DNA of 64,000 nucleotides from Reddybacter sp041277045 (lineage in GTDB: Bacteria; Pseudomonadota; Gammaproteobacteria; Pseudomonadales; Porticoccaceae): positions 124,001 to 188,000 of the forward strand of contig JBGFSY010000004.1 in the NCBI GenBank assembly GCA_041277045.1, given 5' to 3'. Positions within the stretch are counted from its first letter, which is position 1, and each line of letters starts with the position of its first letter. Under the pieces are notes generated by a model. That model ran no database searches, was not told where the DNA came from, and worked only from the letters and a program-made list of their open reading frames with translations. Position numbers and translations under genes: made by a program. Below, one piece after another: positions 26,437 through 35,212 of the stretch.

Positions 26437-27186
26437 ATGGCCGGTCACAGTAAGTGGGCAAATATCAAACATCGCAAAGCGGCACAGGACGCCAAGCGAG
26501 GTAAGGTTTTTACCAAGTTAATTCGTGAGTTAGTGGTGGCGGCAAAAGCCGGTGGCCCCAACCCCGATGACAACCCACGTCTGCGAGCCGCCGTCGATAA
26601 AGCCCTCGGCGCCAATATGAAAAAGGACACCGTTGACAAGGCGATTGCCCGTGGTGCCGGTACCGGTGAGGGTGAAAATTACGAAGAAGTCACCTACGAA
26701 GGCTACGGCCACGGAGGTATCGCCGTACTTGTTGAATGTCTGACCGACAACCGCAATCGCACCGTGGGTGATGTGCGCCATGCCTTTACCAAGCGCAGCG
26801 GTAATCTGGGCACCGATGGTTCGGTCGCCTATTTATTCACCCGGACCGGACAGATTAGTTATGCGCCGGGTGGCGATGAAGAGCAAATTATGGACGCGGC
26901 TCTGGAGCTGGGTGCCGATGATGTCGTCACTCACGATGATGGCTCTATCGACGTGATGACAGCCTGGGAAGACTTTCTCACCGTTAAGGCCGGTCTTATC
27001 GAAGCGGGGCTTGAGCCTGAAGACGCCGAAGTGACCATGATTGCCTCTCTCATGGTCGACCTGGATAAAAACGGGGCCGAAAAAGTTATCGCTCTGGTCG
27101 ATAGTTTAGAAGACCTCGACGACGTACAAAATGTTTACACCAATGCCGATATTTCCACCGAAGTGCTTGAGCAGCTCAGTGAGTAA
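26437..27186 (+). CDS. yebC: YebC/PmpR family protein
   Basis: A 249-residue member of the YebC family, with the characteristic start MAGHSKWANIKHRKAAQDAK and the central NRNRTVGDVRHAFTKRSGNL. Members act as transcriptional regulators or as factors that help ribosomes at proline stretches. It sits between aspS and the ruvCAB genes, the usual gammaproteobacterial position. Confidence 0.95.
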   Translation: MAGHSKWANIKHRKAAQDAKRGKVFTKLIRELVVAAKAGGPNPDDNPRLRAAVDKALGANMKKDTVDKAIARGAGTGEGENYEEVTYEGYGHGGIAVLVECLTDNRNRTVGDVRHAFTKRSGNLGTDGSVAYLFTRTGQISYAPGGDEEQIMDAALELGADDVVTHDDGSIDVMTAWEDFLTVKAGLIEAGLEPEDAEVTMIASLMVDLDKNGAEKVIALVDSLEDLDDVQNVYTNADISTEVLEQLSE

Positions 27187-27246
27187 CGCTGAAGCCCTTT
27201 ATTTTTTTAACGAGTAGTCATACTTATCAATGAAAGGAACATGAAG

Positions 27247-27453
27247 ATGAAAGTCATTAAGCAAACTGCAGAATACACTGTTAGCCAAAAGCGTTCGGGC
27301 CGTTACGCCGTTACCGCCGCCGATGGCAGCGCTATTAACGCCGAAGAAAAAACCAAAATTTTATTGGCTGAAGAGCTGATTAAGCTGACTGAGCCTAAGG
27401 CAGTAGAGCCTGAAGTTGAAGAAGCACCTGCCGAAGAAGCCGCTGCTGAATAA
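27247..27453 (+). CDS. Small protein between yebC and ruvC, function unknown
   Basis: A 68-residue protein with a compact start (MKVIKQTAEYTVSQKRSGRY) and an acidic Pro/Glu/Ala tail. The ATG at 27247 is better placed than the one 6 bases upstream: AAAGGA at 27233-27238 lies 8 bases before it. A strong terminator follows at 27477, so it is the end of the aspS-yebC transcript. I do not recognise the family. Confidence 0.7.
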   Translation: MKVIKQTAEYTVSQKRSGRYAVTAADGSAINAEEKTKILLAEELIKLTEPKAVEPEVEEAPAEEAAAE

Positions 27454-27476
27454 GCGCTTAGCTTAAGCGGTAGTTG

Positions 27477-27503
27477 AAAGGGCGGCGTGAGCTGCCCTTT
27501 TTT
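27477..27503 (+). terminator. Rho-independent terminator before ruvC
   Basis: AAAGGGC-GGC-GTGA-GCT-GCCCTTT forms a stem of about 10 bp with a GTGA tetraloop, followed by T. It separates the aspS-yebC transcript from ruvC. Confidence 0.85.
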
Positions 27504-27611
27504 ATTGCGCCGATTATGTTGATCTTGGAAATCCCCAGTAAAAACCCGGTTTGGCTTGACGGGCATTGCCTCCATTGCAACACTTGCGCATCAGACAATA
27601 CGAGCGGATAG

Positions 27612-28130
27612 ATGACACGAATACTTGGCATTGACCCCGGCTCACGGCGCACCGGTTTCGGCCTTATCGATGCTGTTGGCAGCAAGATTCAGTATGTGTC
27701 TAGCGGTGTTATACGTTTGCCGACAGGCGAATTGCCGGCACGTTTAAAAGTGATTTTTGAAAATGTCAGCGAGTTGATCGGTGAATATCAGCCGGTGGAA
27801 ATGGCCATTGAAGATGTGTTTTTTGCTCGCGACCCACGTGCCGCTTTAAAACTGGGGCAGGCCCGAGGCGCTGCCATCGTTGCCGGGGTGACAGCAGAGC
27901 TGCCTGTGGCAGAATACAGTGCGAAAACGGTTAAGCAGGCAGTGGTCGGCAATGGCGGGGCGAAGAAAGACCAGGTGCAGCAAATGATTATGCGCCTCTT
28001 AAAATTGCCGGCTCCTCCTCAGGAGGATGCCGCCGATGCTCTGGCCGTTGCCATTTGTCACGCTCATAGCATGACGCATCAGTTAGCGGTAAAAGGGGTG
28101 ACGGGTTATGCCCGAGGGCGGCTAAAATAA
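27612..28130 (+). CDS. ruvC: Holliday junction endonuclease RuvC
   Basis: A 172-residue endonuclease that resolves Holliday junctions. The acidic active site is seen as ILGIDPGSRRTGFGLID (Asp7), IEDVFFARDPRAALKLGQAR (Glu), and the late EDAADALAVAICHAHS with two Asp. The length fits. It starts the ruvCAB cluster; the 73-base gap to ruvA is larger than within ruvA-ruvB-ybgC. Confidence 0.97.
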   Translation: MTRILGIDPGSRRTGFGLIDAVGSKIQYVSSGVIRLPTGELPARLKVIFENVSELIGEYQPVEMAIEDVFFARDPRAALKLGQARGAAIVAGVTAELPVAEYSAKTVKQAVVGNGGAKKDQVQQMIMRLLKLPAPPQEDAADALAVAICHAHSMTHQLAVKGVTGYARGRLK

Positions 28131-28202
28131 TTCGCTAAAATTAAGGCTTTAAACTCGCAGATATCGATAGAACTACCCGAGGTAGTCATCAGTGGAAACA
28201 AA

Positions 28203-28802
28203 ATGATCGGACGAATACGCGGCACCCTACTCGAGAAACAGGCGCCATATTTACTGCTCGACGTGCAGGGTGTGGGCTATGAAATACAGGCCTCCTTAAC
28301 GACCTTTTTCGAGCTGCCCGATATTGATCAACCCGCGACCTTGCACACCCACTTTGTGGTGCGTGAAGATGCCCAGCTACTTTATGGTTTTAGCAGTCTC
28401 GCCGAGCGCCAGTTATTTCGCGAGCTGATTAAGGTCAACGGTGTGGGCCCAAAAATGGCGCTGGCGATTTTGTCGGGTATGAATGCGGCCGAGTTTGTTC
28501 ATTGTGTGAAGAGTAAAGATATTGCCACCCTGGTGCGCCTGCCCGGTGTCGGCAAAAAAACCGCCGAACGTTTGGTGGTCGAAATGCATGATCGGGTCGA
28601 GAAATGGGCGCTTGCCAGTGATACGGCTGTCGCTAGCCCGCAGGGTAGTGGCGCGGTAGAAGAGGCGGAGAGCGCATTGATCTCCCTTGGCTATAAAGAA
28701 CCTGAAGCCGCGAAAATGATTGCCGCTGTTAGCAGTGGCAATAAAGAAGCAAGCAGTGCTGAGTTGATTCGCGCAGCATTAAAAAATAAAGCCGCTAAAT
28801 AA
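28203..28802 (+). CDS. ruvA: Holliday junction DNA helicase subunit RuvA
   Basis: A 199-residue protein that binds four-way junctions and loads RuvB. The N-terminal OB-fold (MIGRIRGTLLEKQAPYLLLD), two helix-hairpin-helix motifs (LIKVNGVGPKMALAILSG and LVRLPGVGKKTAERLVVEM) and the C-terminal RuvB-binding domain are in order. It is 61 bases upstream of ruvB. Confidence 0.97.
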   Translation: MIGRIRGTLLEKQAPYLLLDVQGVGYEIQASLTTFFELPDIDQPATLHTHFVVREDAQLLYGFSSLAERQLFRELIKVNGVGPKMALAILSGMNAAEFVHCVKSKDIATLVRLPGVGKKTAERLVVEMHDRVEKWALASDTAVASPQGSGAVEEAESALISLGYKEPEAAKMIAAVSSGNKEASSAELIRAALKNKAAK

Positions 28803-28863
28803 TAAGTTGGCTAGCAGTTGCAGATAAAATACATTTATTGAACACGGGAAACACAGAGCTGAA

Positions 28864-29907
28864 ATGATAGAGATAGACCGCCTGGTTGCGGCAGAACCCA
28901 TATTAGTCGAAGAACGCATGGACAGGGCCATTCGCCCCGAGAAGCTCAGCGATTATATTGGCCAGCAAGTGGTGCGCGAGCAAATGGATATTTTTATTCG
29001 CGCCGCTCAGGGTCGTGGTGAGCCCCTCGATCACACCTTAGTCTTTGGCCCGCCGGGTTTGGGTAAAACCACCCTGGCCAATATTATTGCCAATGAAATG
29101 GCGACCAGTCTGAAATCAACCTCTGGCCCGGTGCTCGAAAAGGCCGGTGATCTGGCGGCGATTATGACCAGCCTTGAACCCGGCGACGTGCTGTTTATCG
29201 ACGAAATTCACCGCCTCAGTCCGGTGATTGAAGAAATTCTCTATCCGGCGATGGAGGACTTTCAACTCGACATTATGATCGGCGAAGGCCCGGCGGCCCG
29301 CTCCATTAAACTCGATTTACCTCCTTTTACACTGGTCGGTGCAACGACGCGGGCGGGCTTGCTGACCTCACCACTGCGCGACCGTTTCGGCATTGTGCAG
29401 CGTCTTGAGTTTTATTCGGTCGATGAGCTGGCCACGATTGTTAGCCGCGCCGCCAATATTCTCGGTGTGACTCTGGAGCTCGATGGTGCGATAGAAGTGG
29501 CCCGCCGCTCTCGCGGTACACCGCGCATTGCTAATCGCCTGCTGCGCCGGGTGCGCGATTACGCCGAGGTAAAGTCCGATGGTCGTATTAGTGCCTCTGT
29601 CGCCGATGCAGCCCTGTCGATGCTCAATATCGATCAGCTCGGACTCGACCATATGGACAGACGCTTGCTACTCAGTGTGATGGAAAAGTTTGATGGCGGC
29701 CCGGTCGGTGTCGATAGCCTCGCGGCGACGATTAGCGAAGAGCGCGGCACCATCGAAGATGTGGTTGAGCCCTACCTGATTCAGCAGGGTTATTTAATGC
29801 GCACCACTCGGGGGCGAGTCGTCACCCGTCAGTGCTACGAGCACTTCGGTTTCAAAATGCCGAAGGCGCTGCTTGAATTGCAGCAGGACGAGGGCGGCGA
29901 CGCATGA
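28864..29907 (+). CDS. ruvB: Holliday junction DNA helicase motor RuvB
   Basis: A 347-residue AAA+ ATPase that drives branch migration with RuvA. Walker A GPPGLGKTTLANIIANEM, Walker B VLFIDEIHRL, sensor 1 LVGATTRAG and the arginine finger region (LLTSPLRDRFG) are present, followed by the winged-helix C-terminus. It overlaps ybgC by 4 bases (ATGA). Confidence 0.97.
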   Translation: MIEIDRLVAAEPILVEERMDRAIRPEKLSDYIGQQVVREQMDIFIRAAQGRGEPLDHTLVFGPPGLGKTTLANIIANEMATSLKSTSGPVLEKAGDLAAIMTSLEPGDVLFIDEIHRLSPVIEEILYPAMEDFQLDIMIGEGPAARSIKLDLPPFTLVGATTRAGLLTSPLRDRFGIVQRLEFYSVDELATIVSRAANILGVTLELDGAIEVARRSRGTPRIANRLLRRVRDYAEVKSDGRISASVADAALSMLNIDQLGLDHMDRRLLLSVMEKFDGGPVGVDSLAATISEERGTIEDVVEPYLIQQGYLMRTTRGRVVTRQCYEHFGFKMPKALLELQQDEGGDA

Positions 29908-30311
29908 CCGAATTCCGCCTACCGATCCGCGTTTATATCGAAGATACCGATGCTCAGGGCATTGTCTACTACGTTAACTATCTTAAATTTATGGAGCGTG
30001 CCCGCTCTGAGTGGCTGCGCAGTTACGGTTTTGATCGTCCGGCCTTTGGCAATGAAGGGCAAATTTTCGTTGTTCATTCCCTGACGACGAATTACCGCAA
30101 GCCGGCAAAACTTGATGATGAGATTGTTGCCACGGCTAAAGCCACCGCTTATGGCAAGGCGTATTTCGTGGTGGAACAAAAAGTTTACCGTGGCGATGAA
30201 CTACTTTGCGAAGGAAGCATCAAAGTAGCTTGTGTTAATCAGGCCAGCGGCCGGCCGACGGCAATGCCGCAAGAAATGATAGAAAAAATATTTAGCCATT
30301 CGTGTAAATAA
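29904..30311 (+). CDS. ybgC: Acyl-CoA thioesterase YbgC
   Basis: A 135-residue hot-dog thioesterase. The motif YIEDTDAQGIVYYVNYLKF carries the catalytic Asp and the Tyr-rich helix characteristic of YbgC. It is the first gene of the tol-pal cluster in many gammaproteobacteria and here is translationally coupled to ruvB. Its link to Tol-Pal may be through membrane lipid metabolism. Confidence 0.95.
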   Translation: MTEFRLPIRVYIEDTDAQGIVYYVNYLKFMERARSEWLRSYGFDRPAFGNEGQIFVVHSLTTNYRKPAKLDDEIVATAKATAYGKAYFVVEQKVYRGDELLCEGSIKVACVNQASGRPTAMPQEMIEKIFSHSCK

Positions 30312-30335
30312 GCCCAAATAAAAGTGGAGTGATGC

Positions 30336-31025
30336 GTGCCCGAACAACAACTTTCTATACTCTCTCTGGTGATAGGGGCCAGCGTGCCCGTACAGCTGGT
30401 GATGTTTATTCTATTAATTGCCTCTATGGTTTCCTGGCTGATGATTGGCCAGCGCTGGTGGTATCTGCGCGAAATGGGCGGTGGTTTTAAAGCCTTTGAA
30501 ACGACCTTTTGGTCGGGTATCGATCTCAACGAATTGTTCCGCGATGGTAGTTTACGTCTCAGTGAAAACGAAGCGGTCGACGGCGTTGAAAATGTTTTCC
30601 GCTCCGGTTTCAGAGAGTTTAATCGGCTGACGAAAAACGAAGGCACCGATCCCGATGCAGTGATGGAGGGTACCGAGCGGGCGATGCGGGTGGCGCTATC
30701 TCGCGAGGAAGAAAAGCTCAATACCCATTTGCCCTTTCTCGCCAGCGTCGCCTCCGTGAGCCCTTACATCGGTTTATTCGGCACGGTGTGGGGCATCATG
30801 CAATCGTTTCGCGGTTTGGCGACCATGCAGCAGGCAACACTCGCCGTGGTGGCGCCGGGTATTTCCGAGGCCCTGATTGCCACGGCCATGGGCCTGTTTG
30901 CGGCAATACCGGCAGTGCTGGCCTACAATCGTTTCTCGGCCGATGCCGACGCTCTCTATAGTCGCTACGATACTTTCTCTGACGAGTTCACCAGCATTCT
31001 CCACCGTCGCGTTCACAGCGGATAG
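30336..31025 (+). CDS. tolQ: Tol-Pal system proton channel TolQ
   Basis: A 229-residue inner-membrane protein of the ExbB/TolQ family. Three membrane segments and the conserved PYIGLFGTVWGIMQSFRGLA plus ISEALIATAMGLFAAIPAVL are seen. It starts with GTG at 30336, 6 bases after GGAG. It pairs with TolR to drive TolA and helps outer-membrane invagination in division. It is also a good internal reference for the TolQ-like protein at 11680. Confidence 0.97.
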   Translation: MPEQQLSILSLVIGASVPVQLVMFILLIASMVSWLMIGQRWWYLREMGGGFKAFETTFWSGIDLNELFRDGSLRLSENEAVDGVENVFRSGFREFNRLTKNEGTDPDAVMEGTERAMRVALSREEEKLNTHLPFLASVASVSPYIGLFGTVWGIMQSFRGLATMQQATLAVVAPGISEALIATAMGLFAAIPAVLAYNRFSADADALYSRYDTFSDEFTSILHRRVHSG

Positions 31026-31029
31026 TCTG

Positions 31030-31461
31030 ATGACACGGAAGATCACCAAGCGGCGTTTTGTCGCAGAAATTAATGTCGTGCCCTACATCGACGTCATGTT
31101 GGTGCTACTCATTGTGTTTATGGTGACGGCACCGCTGTTAATGCAGGGTGTAAAAGTTGACTTGCCCCAGGCGCCATCCAGCCCTCTCGATGATAAAGAC
31201 AAAGAGCCGTTAATCGTTTCGGTTAAGGCCGATGGTAGCTACTACCTCGATCTGGGCAGCGGTAAAAATCGCCAGGAACCTTTGCCAGAAATTGTCGACA
31301 AAGTCGCCAAGGTGCTGCGTCAGAAGCCCGATACACCGGTTCTCGTCTGGGGCGATGCCCGCGTTGATTACGGTGTGGTGGTCAGTTTGATGACCCAGCT
31401 ACAGGCTGCCGGAGCACCGAGTGTCGGTTTGGTGACGGAACCACCTACTTCGACACGTTGA
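31030..31461 (+). CDS. tolR: Tol-Pal system protein TolR
   Basis: A 143-residue D-type stator subunit. The N-terminus has the conserved EINVVPYIDVMLVLLIVFMV, with Asp21 as the proton-carrying residue, followed by a periplasmic domain. The ATG at 31030 is used; an earlier ATG would lie inside tolQ. The stop overlaps the tolA start (TGATG). Confidence 0.97.
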   Translation: MTRKITKRRFVAEINVVPYIDVMLVLLIVFMVTAPLLMQGVKVDLPQAPSSPLDDKDKEPLIVSVKADGSYYLDLGSGKNRQEPLPEIVDKVAKVLRQKPDTPVLVWGDARVDYGVVVSLMTQLQAAGAPSVGLVTEPPTSTR

Positions 31462-32309
31462 TGCGAATTAGTAAAGATCTGAAGAAGTTTGGCATTTATA
31501 GCCTGGCGGGCCTGTTCAGTTTGGCCCTGCATGCCTTTGTCGTTTTTTTATTGTTGGTGGGCTGGACAGAAAAAAACACAGTCCATAAACCGAAGCGGCC
31601 GAACTTTGTGCAGGCCACTTTGGTACAAATGGCACCGAGGGCGAAAGCTCAGGATAAGCAAGCTGCGAATAAAAAGGCAAAGGCAGCAGCAAAAAAGAGG
31701 GCAGAAAAGCAGCGTAAAGAAAAAGCCCACAAGAAAAAGGCTGCGCAACGTAAAAAAGCTGAACGTAAAAAGGCTGAACAGAAAAAAGCCCGAGACGAAA
31801 AAATTCGTCGTGATAAAGCGTGGAAGAAAAAACAGGCTGAGGAGACGGCGCGCAAAGTAGTCGCACAGAAAAAAGCGGAACAGGAAAGACAAGCTCAAGA
31901 AGCCGAGCGCCAGGAAGAGCTACAGCGCCAGGCGCGAGCGCAAGCGCTGGCTAGTGCTCTGGATAACGAGGATGAGTTTCTCGCTGACGAAGAAAATGTA
32001 CAGCTGGCGCAAAGCTACACGACTTATATTCAGCAGCGAATTATTGCCAACTGGACTCGCCCCCTCAGTGCACGGCGCAATATGGAGGTGATTTTGGTTG
32101 TTAAGTTGGTGCCTACCGGACAGGTGGTTGGTGTGTCAGTGCTGAAATCGAGCGGTGACGACGCCTTTGATTTGTCAGCGCTACAGGCGGTAAAGAAAGT
32201 CGGGCGCTTTGATAAATTACAGCAGCTTTCACAACAATCACCAGCAGCATTTGAAGAAAATTTTCGCCAGTTTCAGTTAGTTTATCGCCCCGATGATTTG
32301 CGGCTTTAG
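31461..32309 (+). CDS. tolA: Tol-Pal system protein TolA
   Basis: A 282-residue inner-membrane anchor with a long periplasmic helix. One N-terminal membrane segment (SLALHAFVVFLLLVGW) is followed by a Lys/Ala/Glu-rich coiled coil (about residues 60-155) and a TonB-like C-terminal domain (LVVKLVPTGQVVGVSVLKSS). It transfers energy from TolQR to the outer-membrane side. The ATG at 31461 overlaps the tolR stop; a TTG one codon upstream is less likely. Confidence 0.93.
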   Translation: MRISKDLKKFGIYSLAGLFSLALHAFVVFLLLVGWTEKNTVHKPKRPNFVQATLVQMAPRAKAQDKQAANKKAKAAAKKRAEKQRKEKAHKKKAAQRKKAERKKAEQKKARDEKIRRDKAWKKKQAEETARKVVAQKKAEQERQAQEAERQEELQRQARAQALASALDNEDEFLADEENVQLAQSYTTYIQQRIIANWTRPLSARRNMEVILVVKLVPTGQVVGVSVLKSSGDDAFDLSALQAVKKVGRFDKLQQLSQQSPAAFEENFRQFQLVYRPDDLRL

Positions 32310-32365
32310 TATTTTACTGGTCGATTATTTGATTTATTAGTGACTTGGTTTTTCAGAGGTAAACA

Positions 32366-33649
32366 GTGTTAAAAAGAGTTAGTCGAATTGTTTTTCTGAT
32401 CGTTCTTATGCCTCTTTCGGCACGGGCTGAGCTGAGCATAGAAATTACTAGCGGTGTTGATAATCCAACCAGCATAGCCATTTCGCCCATTATGATGAAG
32501 GGTGCCCCCCTGGCCGAGGATATTAGCGCCATTGTCGGCGCTGATCTGGACAGGAGCGGCCTGTTCAGCGCTATGCCTCGAGCCAATATGCTATCTAACC
32601 CCCGCACTTTGTCCGAAGTGTATTACCGCGACTGGCGTATTGTCGGTATGCAGTATTTAGTGGTGGGCAGTGTAATACGCCAGAGTGATGGTCAGCTGAG
32701 TGCTACCTTTAGCCTGGTCGAAGTTGCCGGTGAGCGCGTCTTGTTTACCCATGTGGCGAAGGGCCGCGATAGCCAGTTGCGCGATATCGCTCATTATATA
32801 AGCGATAAAGTGTTTTACACCATCACCGGTATTAAAGGCGCTTTTTCGACCCGCCTGGCTTATGTCACGGCCATTAATGAGGGTGGACGGCAGGTTTTTC
32901 GGCTGATGGTGTCCGATGCCGATGGCGCTCGCGAGCGACTAATGCTGAAATCGAAAGAACCGATTATGTCGCCAGCCTGGTCACCGGACGCTAAAGAATT
33001 GGCTTATGTGTCTTTCGAGACGGGTCGCCCGGCCATCTTTCGCCAGCGTCTCGACAACGCTAAGCGAGAGCAATTAACAAATTTTAAAGGCTTAAATGGT
33101 GCGCCCGCCTGGTCGCCCGATGGCAAGAGTATGGCGCTGGTGCTGTCCAAAGACGGCAATCCAGAAATTTATCTTTATCGCTTTGCAACCAAGACCTTTA
33201 CCCGGCTGACACGCCACTTTTCAATTGATACCGAGCCGAACTGGATGAGTGACGGCAAGTCGCTTATTTTCACCTCTGACCGGGGCGGCTCGCCGCAAAT
33301 CTATAAATTAAATATCATTAGTCGCAAGATAGAGCGCCTCACCTTCAATGGCTCATACAACGCTCGGCCTCGCTTGGCGGCGGATGACCGCACTTTGGTG
33401 ATGGTACATCGCTCTCAGGGCATTTTTCATATTGCCTCGCAGGATTTAGTGACCGGCGATTTGCGCGTTTTGACTCAGACTCGCCTCGATGAATCGCCCA
33501 CCGTGGCGCCCAATGGGGCAATGTTGATGTACGCCACCAAGCGCGGTAACAAGGGCGTGCTGGCGGCAGTGTCGATTGATGCGGGTAGTCGGTTTTTGTT
33601 GCCCTCGCGACGCGGTGATGTTCGTGAGCCTGCATGGTCGCCCTTTTAA
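32366..33649 (+). CDS. tolB: Tol-Pal system periplasmic protein TolB
   Basis: A 427-residue periplasmic beta-propeller. A signal peptide (RIVFLIVLMPLSARA) is followed by the N-terminal alpha/beta domain and a six-bladed propeller with repeated PAWSPDGKSMAL-type blades. It starts with GTG at 32366 after AGAGG. It binds Pal and TolA. Its end lies 56 bases upstream of pal. Confidence 0.96.
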   Translation: MLKRVSRIVFLIVLMPLSARAELSIEITSGVDNPTSIAISPIMMKGAPLAEDISAIVGADLDRSGLFSAMPRANMLSNPRTLSEVYYRDWRIVGMQYLVVGSVIRQSDGQLSATFSLVEVAGERVLFTHVAKGRDSQLRDIAHYISDKVFYTITGIKGAFSTRLAYVTAINEGGRQVFRLMVSDADGARERLMLKSKEPIMSPAWSPDAKELAYVSFETGRPAIFRQRLDNAKREQLTNFKGLNGAPAWSPDGKSMALVLSKDGNPEIYLYRFATKTFTRLTRHFSIDTEPNWMSDGKSLIFTSDRGGSPQIYKLNIISRKIERLTFNGSYNARPRLAADDRTLVMVHRSQGIFHIASQDLVTGDLRVLTQTRLDESPTVAPNGAMLMYATKRGNKGVLAAVSIDAGSRFLLPSRRGDVREPAWSPF

Positions 33650-33705
33650 AGAGAATCGTTTAAAGTACCCCACGTTCGTCTGTTCACGTCTACTAGGAAT
33701 ATATT

Positions 33706-34221
33706 ATGAAGTTTGAAACACTGAAGCCCATTCTGGCTTGCGCCATATTGTCGAGTTTTTTGGTTGGCTGTTCTAGTGCACCATCATCCTCATCAAATGG
33801 TACTGATGGCGGCTCTTCCACAATGTCTAGTGATGGTGGAGTGTCAACGGGTAGCGTTGATGGTGGTGGTATCAGTGGTAGCGATATCGATGTTGATGGT
33901 GGTATTGAAACCGTATTTTATTTCGACTTTGATAAGTCCACATTGAAGCCTGAATCTCTCGCGGCCTTACGCATTCATGCGCAACGCTTGATAGCAAACC
34001 CCGCTAGTGTTCGCCTGGAAGGGCACGCTGATGAGCGTGGTACTCGTGAATACAACATGGCATTGGGTGAGCGCCGCGGTAGCGCCGTGCAAGAATTTCT
34101 GGTTTTACAGGGTGTGGATGCCAGTTTACTCGAAGTTATCAGCTATGGTGAAGAGCGTCCCGCTTCATTGGACAGCACTGATAGCAGCTGGTCATTGAAT
34201 CGCCGCGTTGAGATTAAATAG
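33706..34221 (+). CDS. pal: Peptidoglycan-associated lipoprotein Pal
   Basis: A 171-residue lipoprotein. Lipobox VGC near residues 20-22, a Ser/Gly/Asp spacer of about 40 residues, and an OmpA-type peptidoglycan-binding domain (VFYFDFDKSTLKPESLAALR, LEGHADERGTREYNMALGER, RRVEIK) follow. It links the outer membrane to peptidoglycan and to TolB. The low-complexity spacer is somewhat longer than in E. coli Pal. Confidence 0.96.
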   Translation: MKFETLKPILACAILSSFLVGCSSAPSSSSNGTDGGSSTMSSDGGVSTGSVDGGGISGSDIDVDGGIETVFYFDFDKSTLKPESLAALRIHAQRLIANPASVRLEGHADERGTREYNMALGERRGSAVQEFLVLQGVDASLLEVISYGEERPASLDSTDSSWSLNRRVEIK

Positions 34222-34237
34222 ACGCGACGGATTAAAT

Positions 34238-34268
34238 CCCGCTATTGATGACAGCTCATCAAAGCGGG
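34238..34268 (+). other. Stable hairpin between pal and cpoB
   Basis: CCCGCT-a-TTGATGA-CAGC-TCATCAA-AGCGGG makes a 13-bp stem with one bulged A and a four-base loop. No T tract follows, so it is more likely an mRNA-stability or attenuation element than a terminator. Confidence 0.55.
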
Positions 34269-34302
34269 GTATTTCAGTATTGAATCAACAGATAGGCGCA
34301 TT

Positions 34303-35094
34303 GTGAAATTGAACGCAGGTCCCATCATGGTGGCCAGCCTGGTGCTGGCCTGTCTTGCTCTTCCGGCTCGTGCAGCCGCACCGGTTACCGAAATCAGCGG
34401 TATACGGGGGGCGAATCAGGCAGAGATTAGGGCTACGGTTCAGCCGACGGCTGCGGCCTCTCCTCAAATGAATACTTATTATCTGCTGCAAAGCTTGCGC
34501 GATGAGCTGCGCGTATTGCGCGGTATGCTGGAGGAGCAGGGCCATACAATACGGCAACTGAAACAGCGCCAGGTTGATGATTATCTCGATCTTGATCGTC
34601 GTGTTAGCGGGTTAACAAGGGGTAGTGTGAGCGCCCAGGCTCAGCCACCCTCCGGATCTTCGAGCAATACCATAAAGGCGCCTACGACATCTTCTAGCGT
34701 GTCTGCGGGTATAAGTAATACTGATAGTGCTGAAAAAGCTGCATATGAGAAGGCCTACGGCGTATTAAAGTCGGGAGAGATTGAACCGGCAAAGCAGGCC
34801 TTTAATGCCTATCTCGCCAAATACCCCAAAGGGCGCCATGTCCCTAATGGTCAGTATTGGCTGGGTGAAATATATATGCTCGACAACCAGTTAAAAGAGG
34901 CGGGTGAAGCCTTCGTCGTTGTTGTTGAGAAGTACCCGGCGCATCGTAAAATGCTGGATGCCAGTTATAAACTCGGTAAGGTTTATCACTTGCAGGGCAA
35001 GAATGAAAAAGCCAAAGTTATCCTAACGCGTGTCGCCGCTACCAAGAGTAGTGCCGGCAAGTTAGCGGGTGATTACCTCAAGGCCAATTTCTAG
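34303..35094 (+). CDS. cpoB: Cell division coordinator CpoB (YbgF)
   Basis: A 263-residue periplasmic protein. Signal peptide (VASLVLACLALPARA), a coiled-coil trimerisation region (about 55-105, LQSLRDELRVLRGMLEEQGH) and a C-terminal TPR domain (KAYGVLKSGEIEPAKQAFNA, GRHVPNGQYWLGEIYMLDNQ). It coordinates Tol-Pal with PBP1B-LpoB during constriction. It starts with GTG at 34303. It is the last gene of the tol-pal cluster. Confidence 0.94.
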   Translation: MKLNAGPIMVASLVLACLALPARAAAPVTEISGIRGANQAEIRATVQPTAAASPQMNTYYLLQSLRDELRVLRGMLEEQGHTIRQLKQRQVDDYLDLDRRVSGLTRGSVSAQAQPPSGSSSNTIKAPTTSSSVSAGISNTDSAEKAAYEKAYGVLKSGEIEPAKQAFNAYLAKYPKGRHVPNGQYWLGEIYMLDNQLKEAGEAFVVVVEKYPAHRKMLDASYKLGKVYHLQGKNEKAKVILTRVAATKSSAGKLAGDYLKANF

Positions 35095-35212
35095 ACCTCG
35101 CTCTTATCATCGGGCACTGCTCCCTCGATTCCGGTAAACTCCCCGCGTTAATTACCAGCATGCTGTGCGGCGTCAATGTCCGACCAGTATCGGATCAGAG
35201 TCAGGATCAGCG

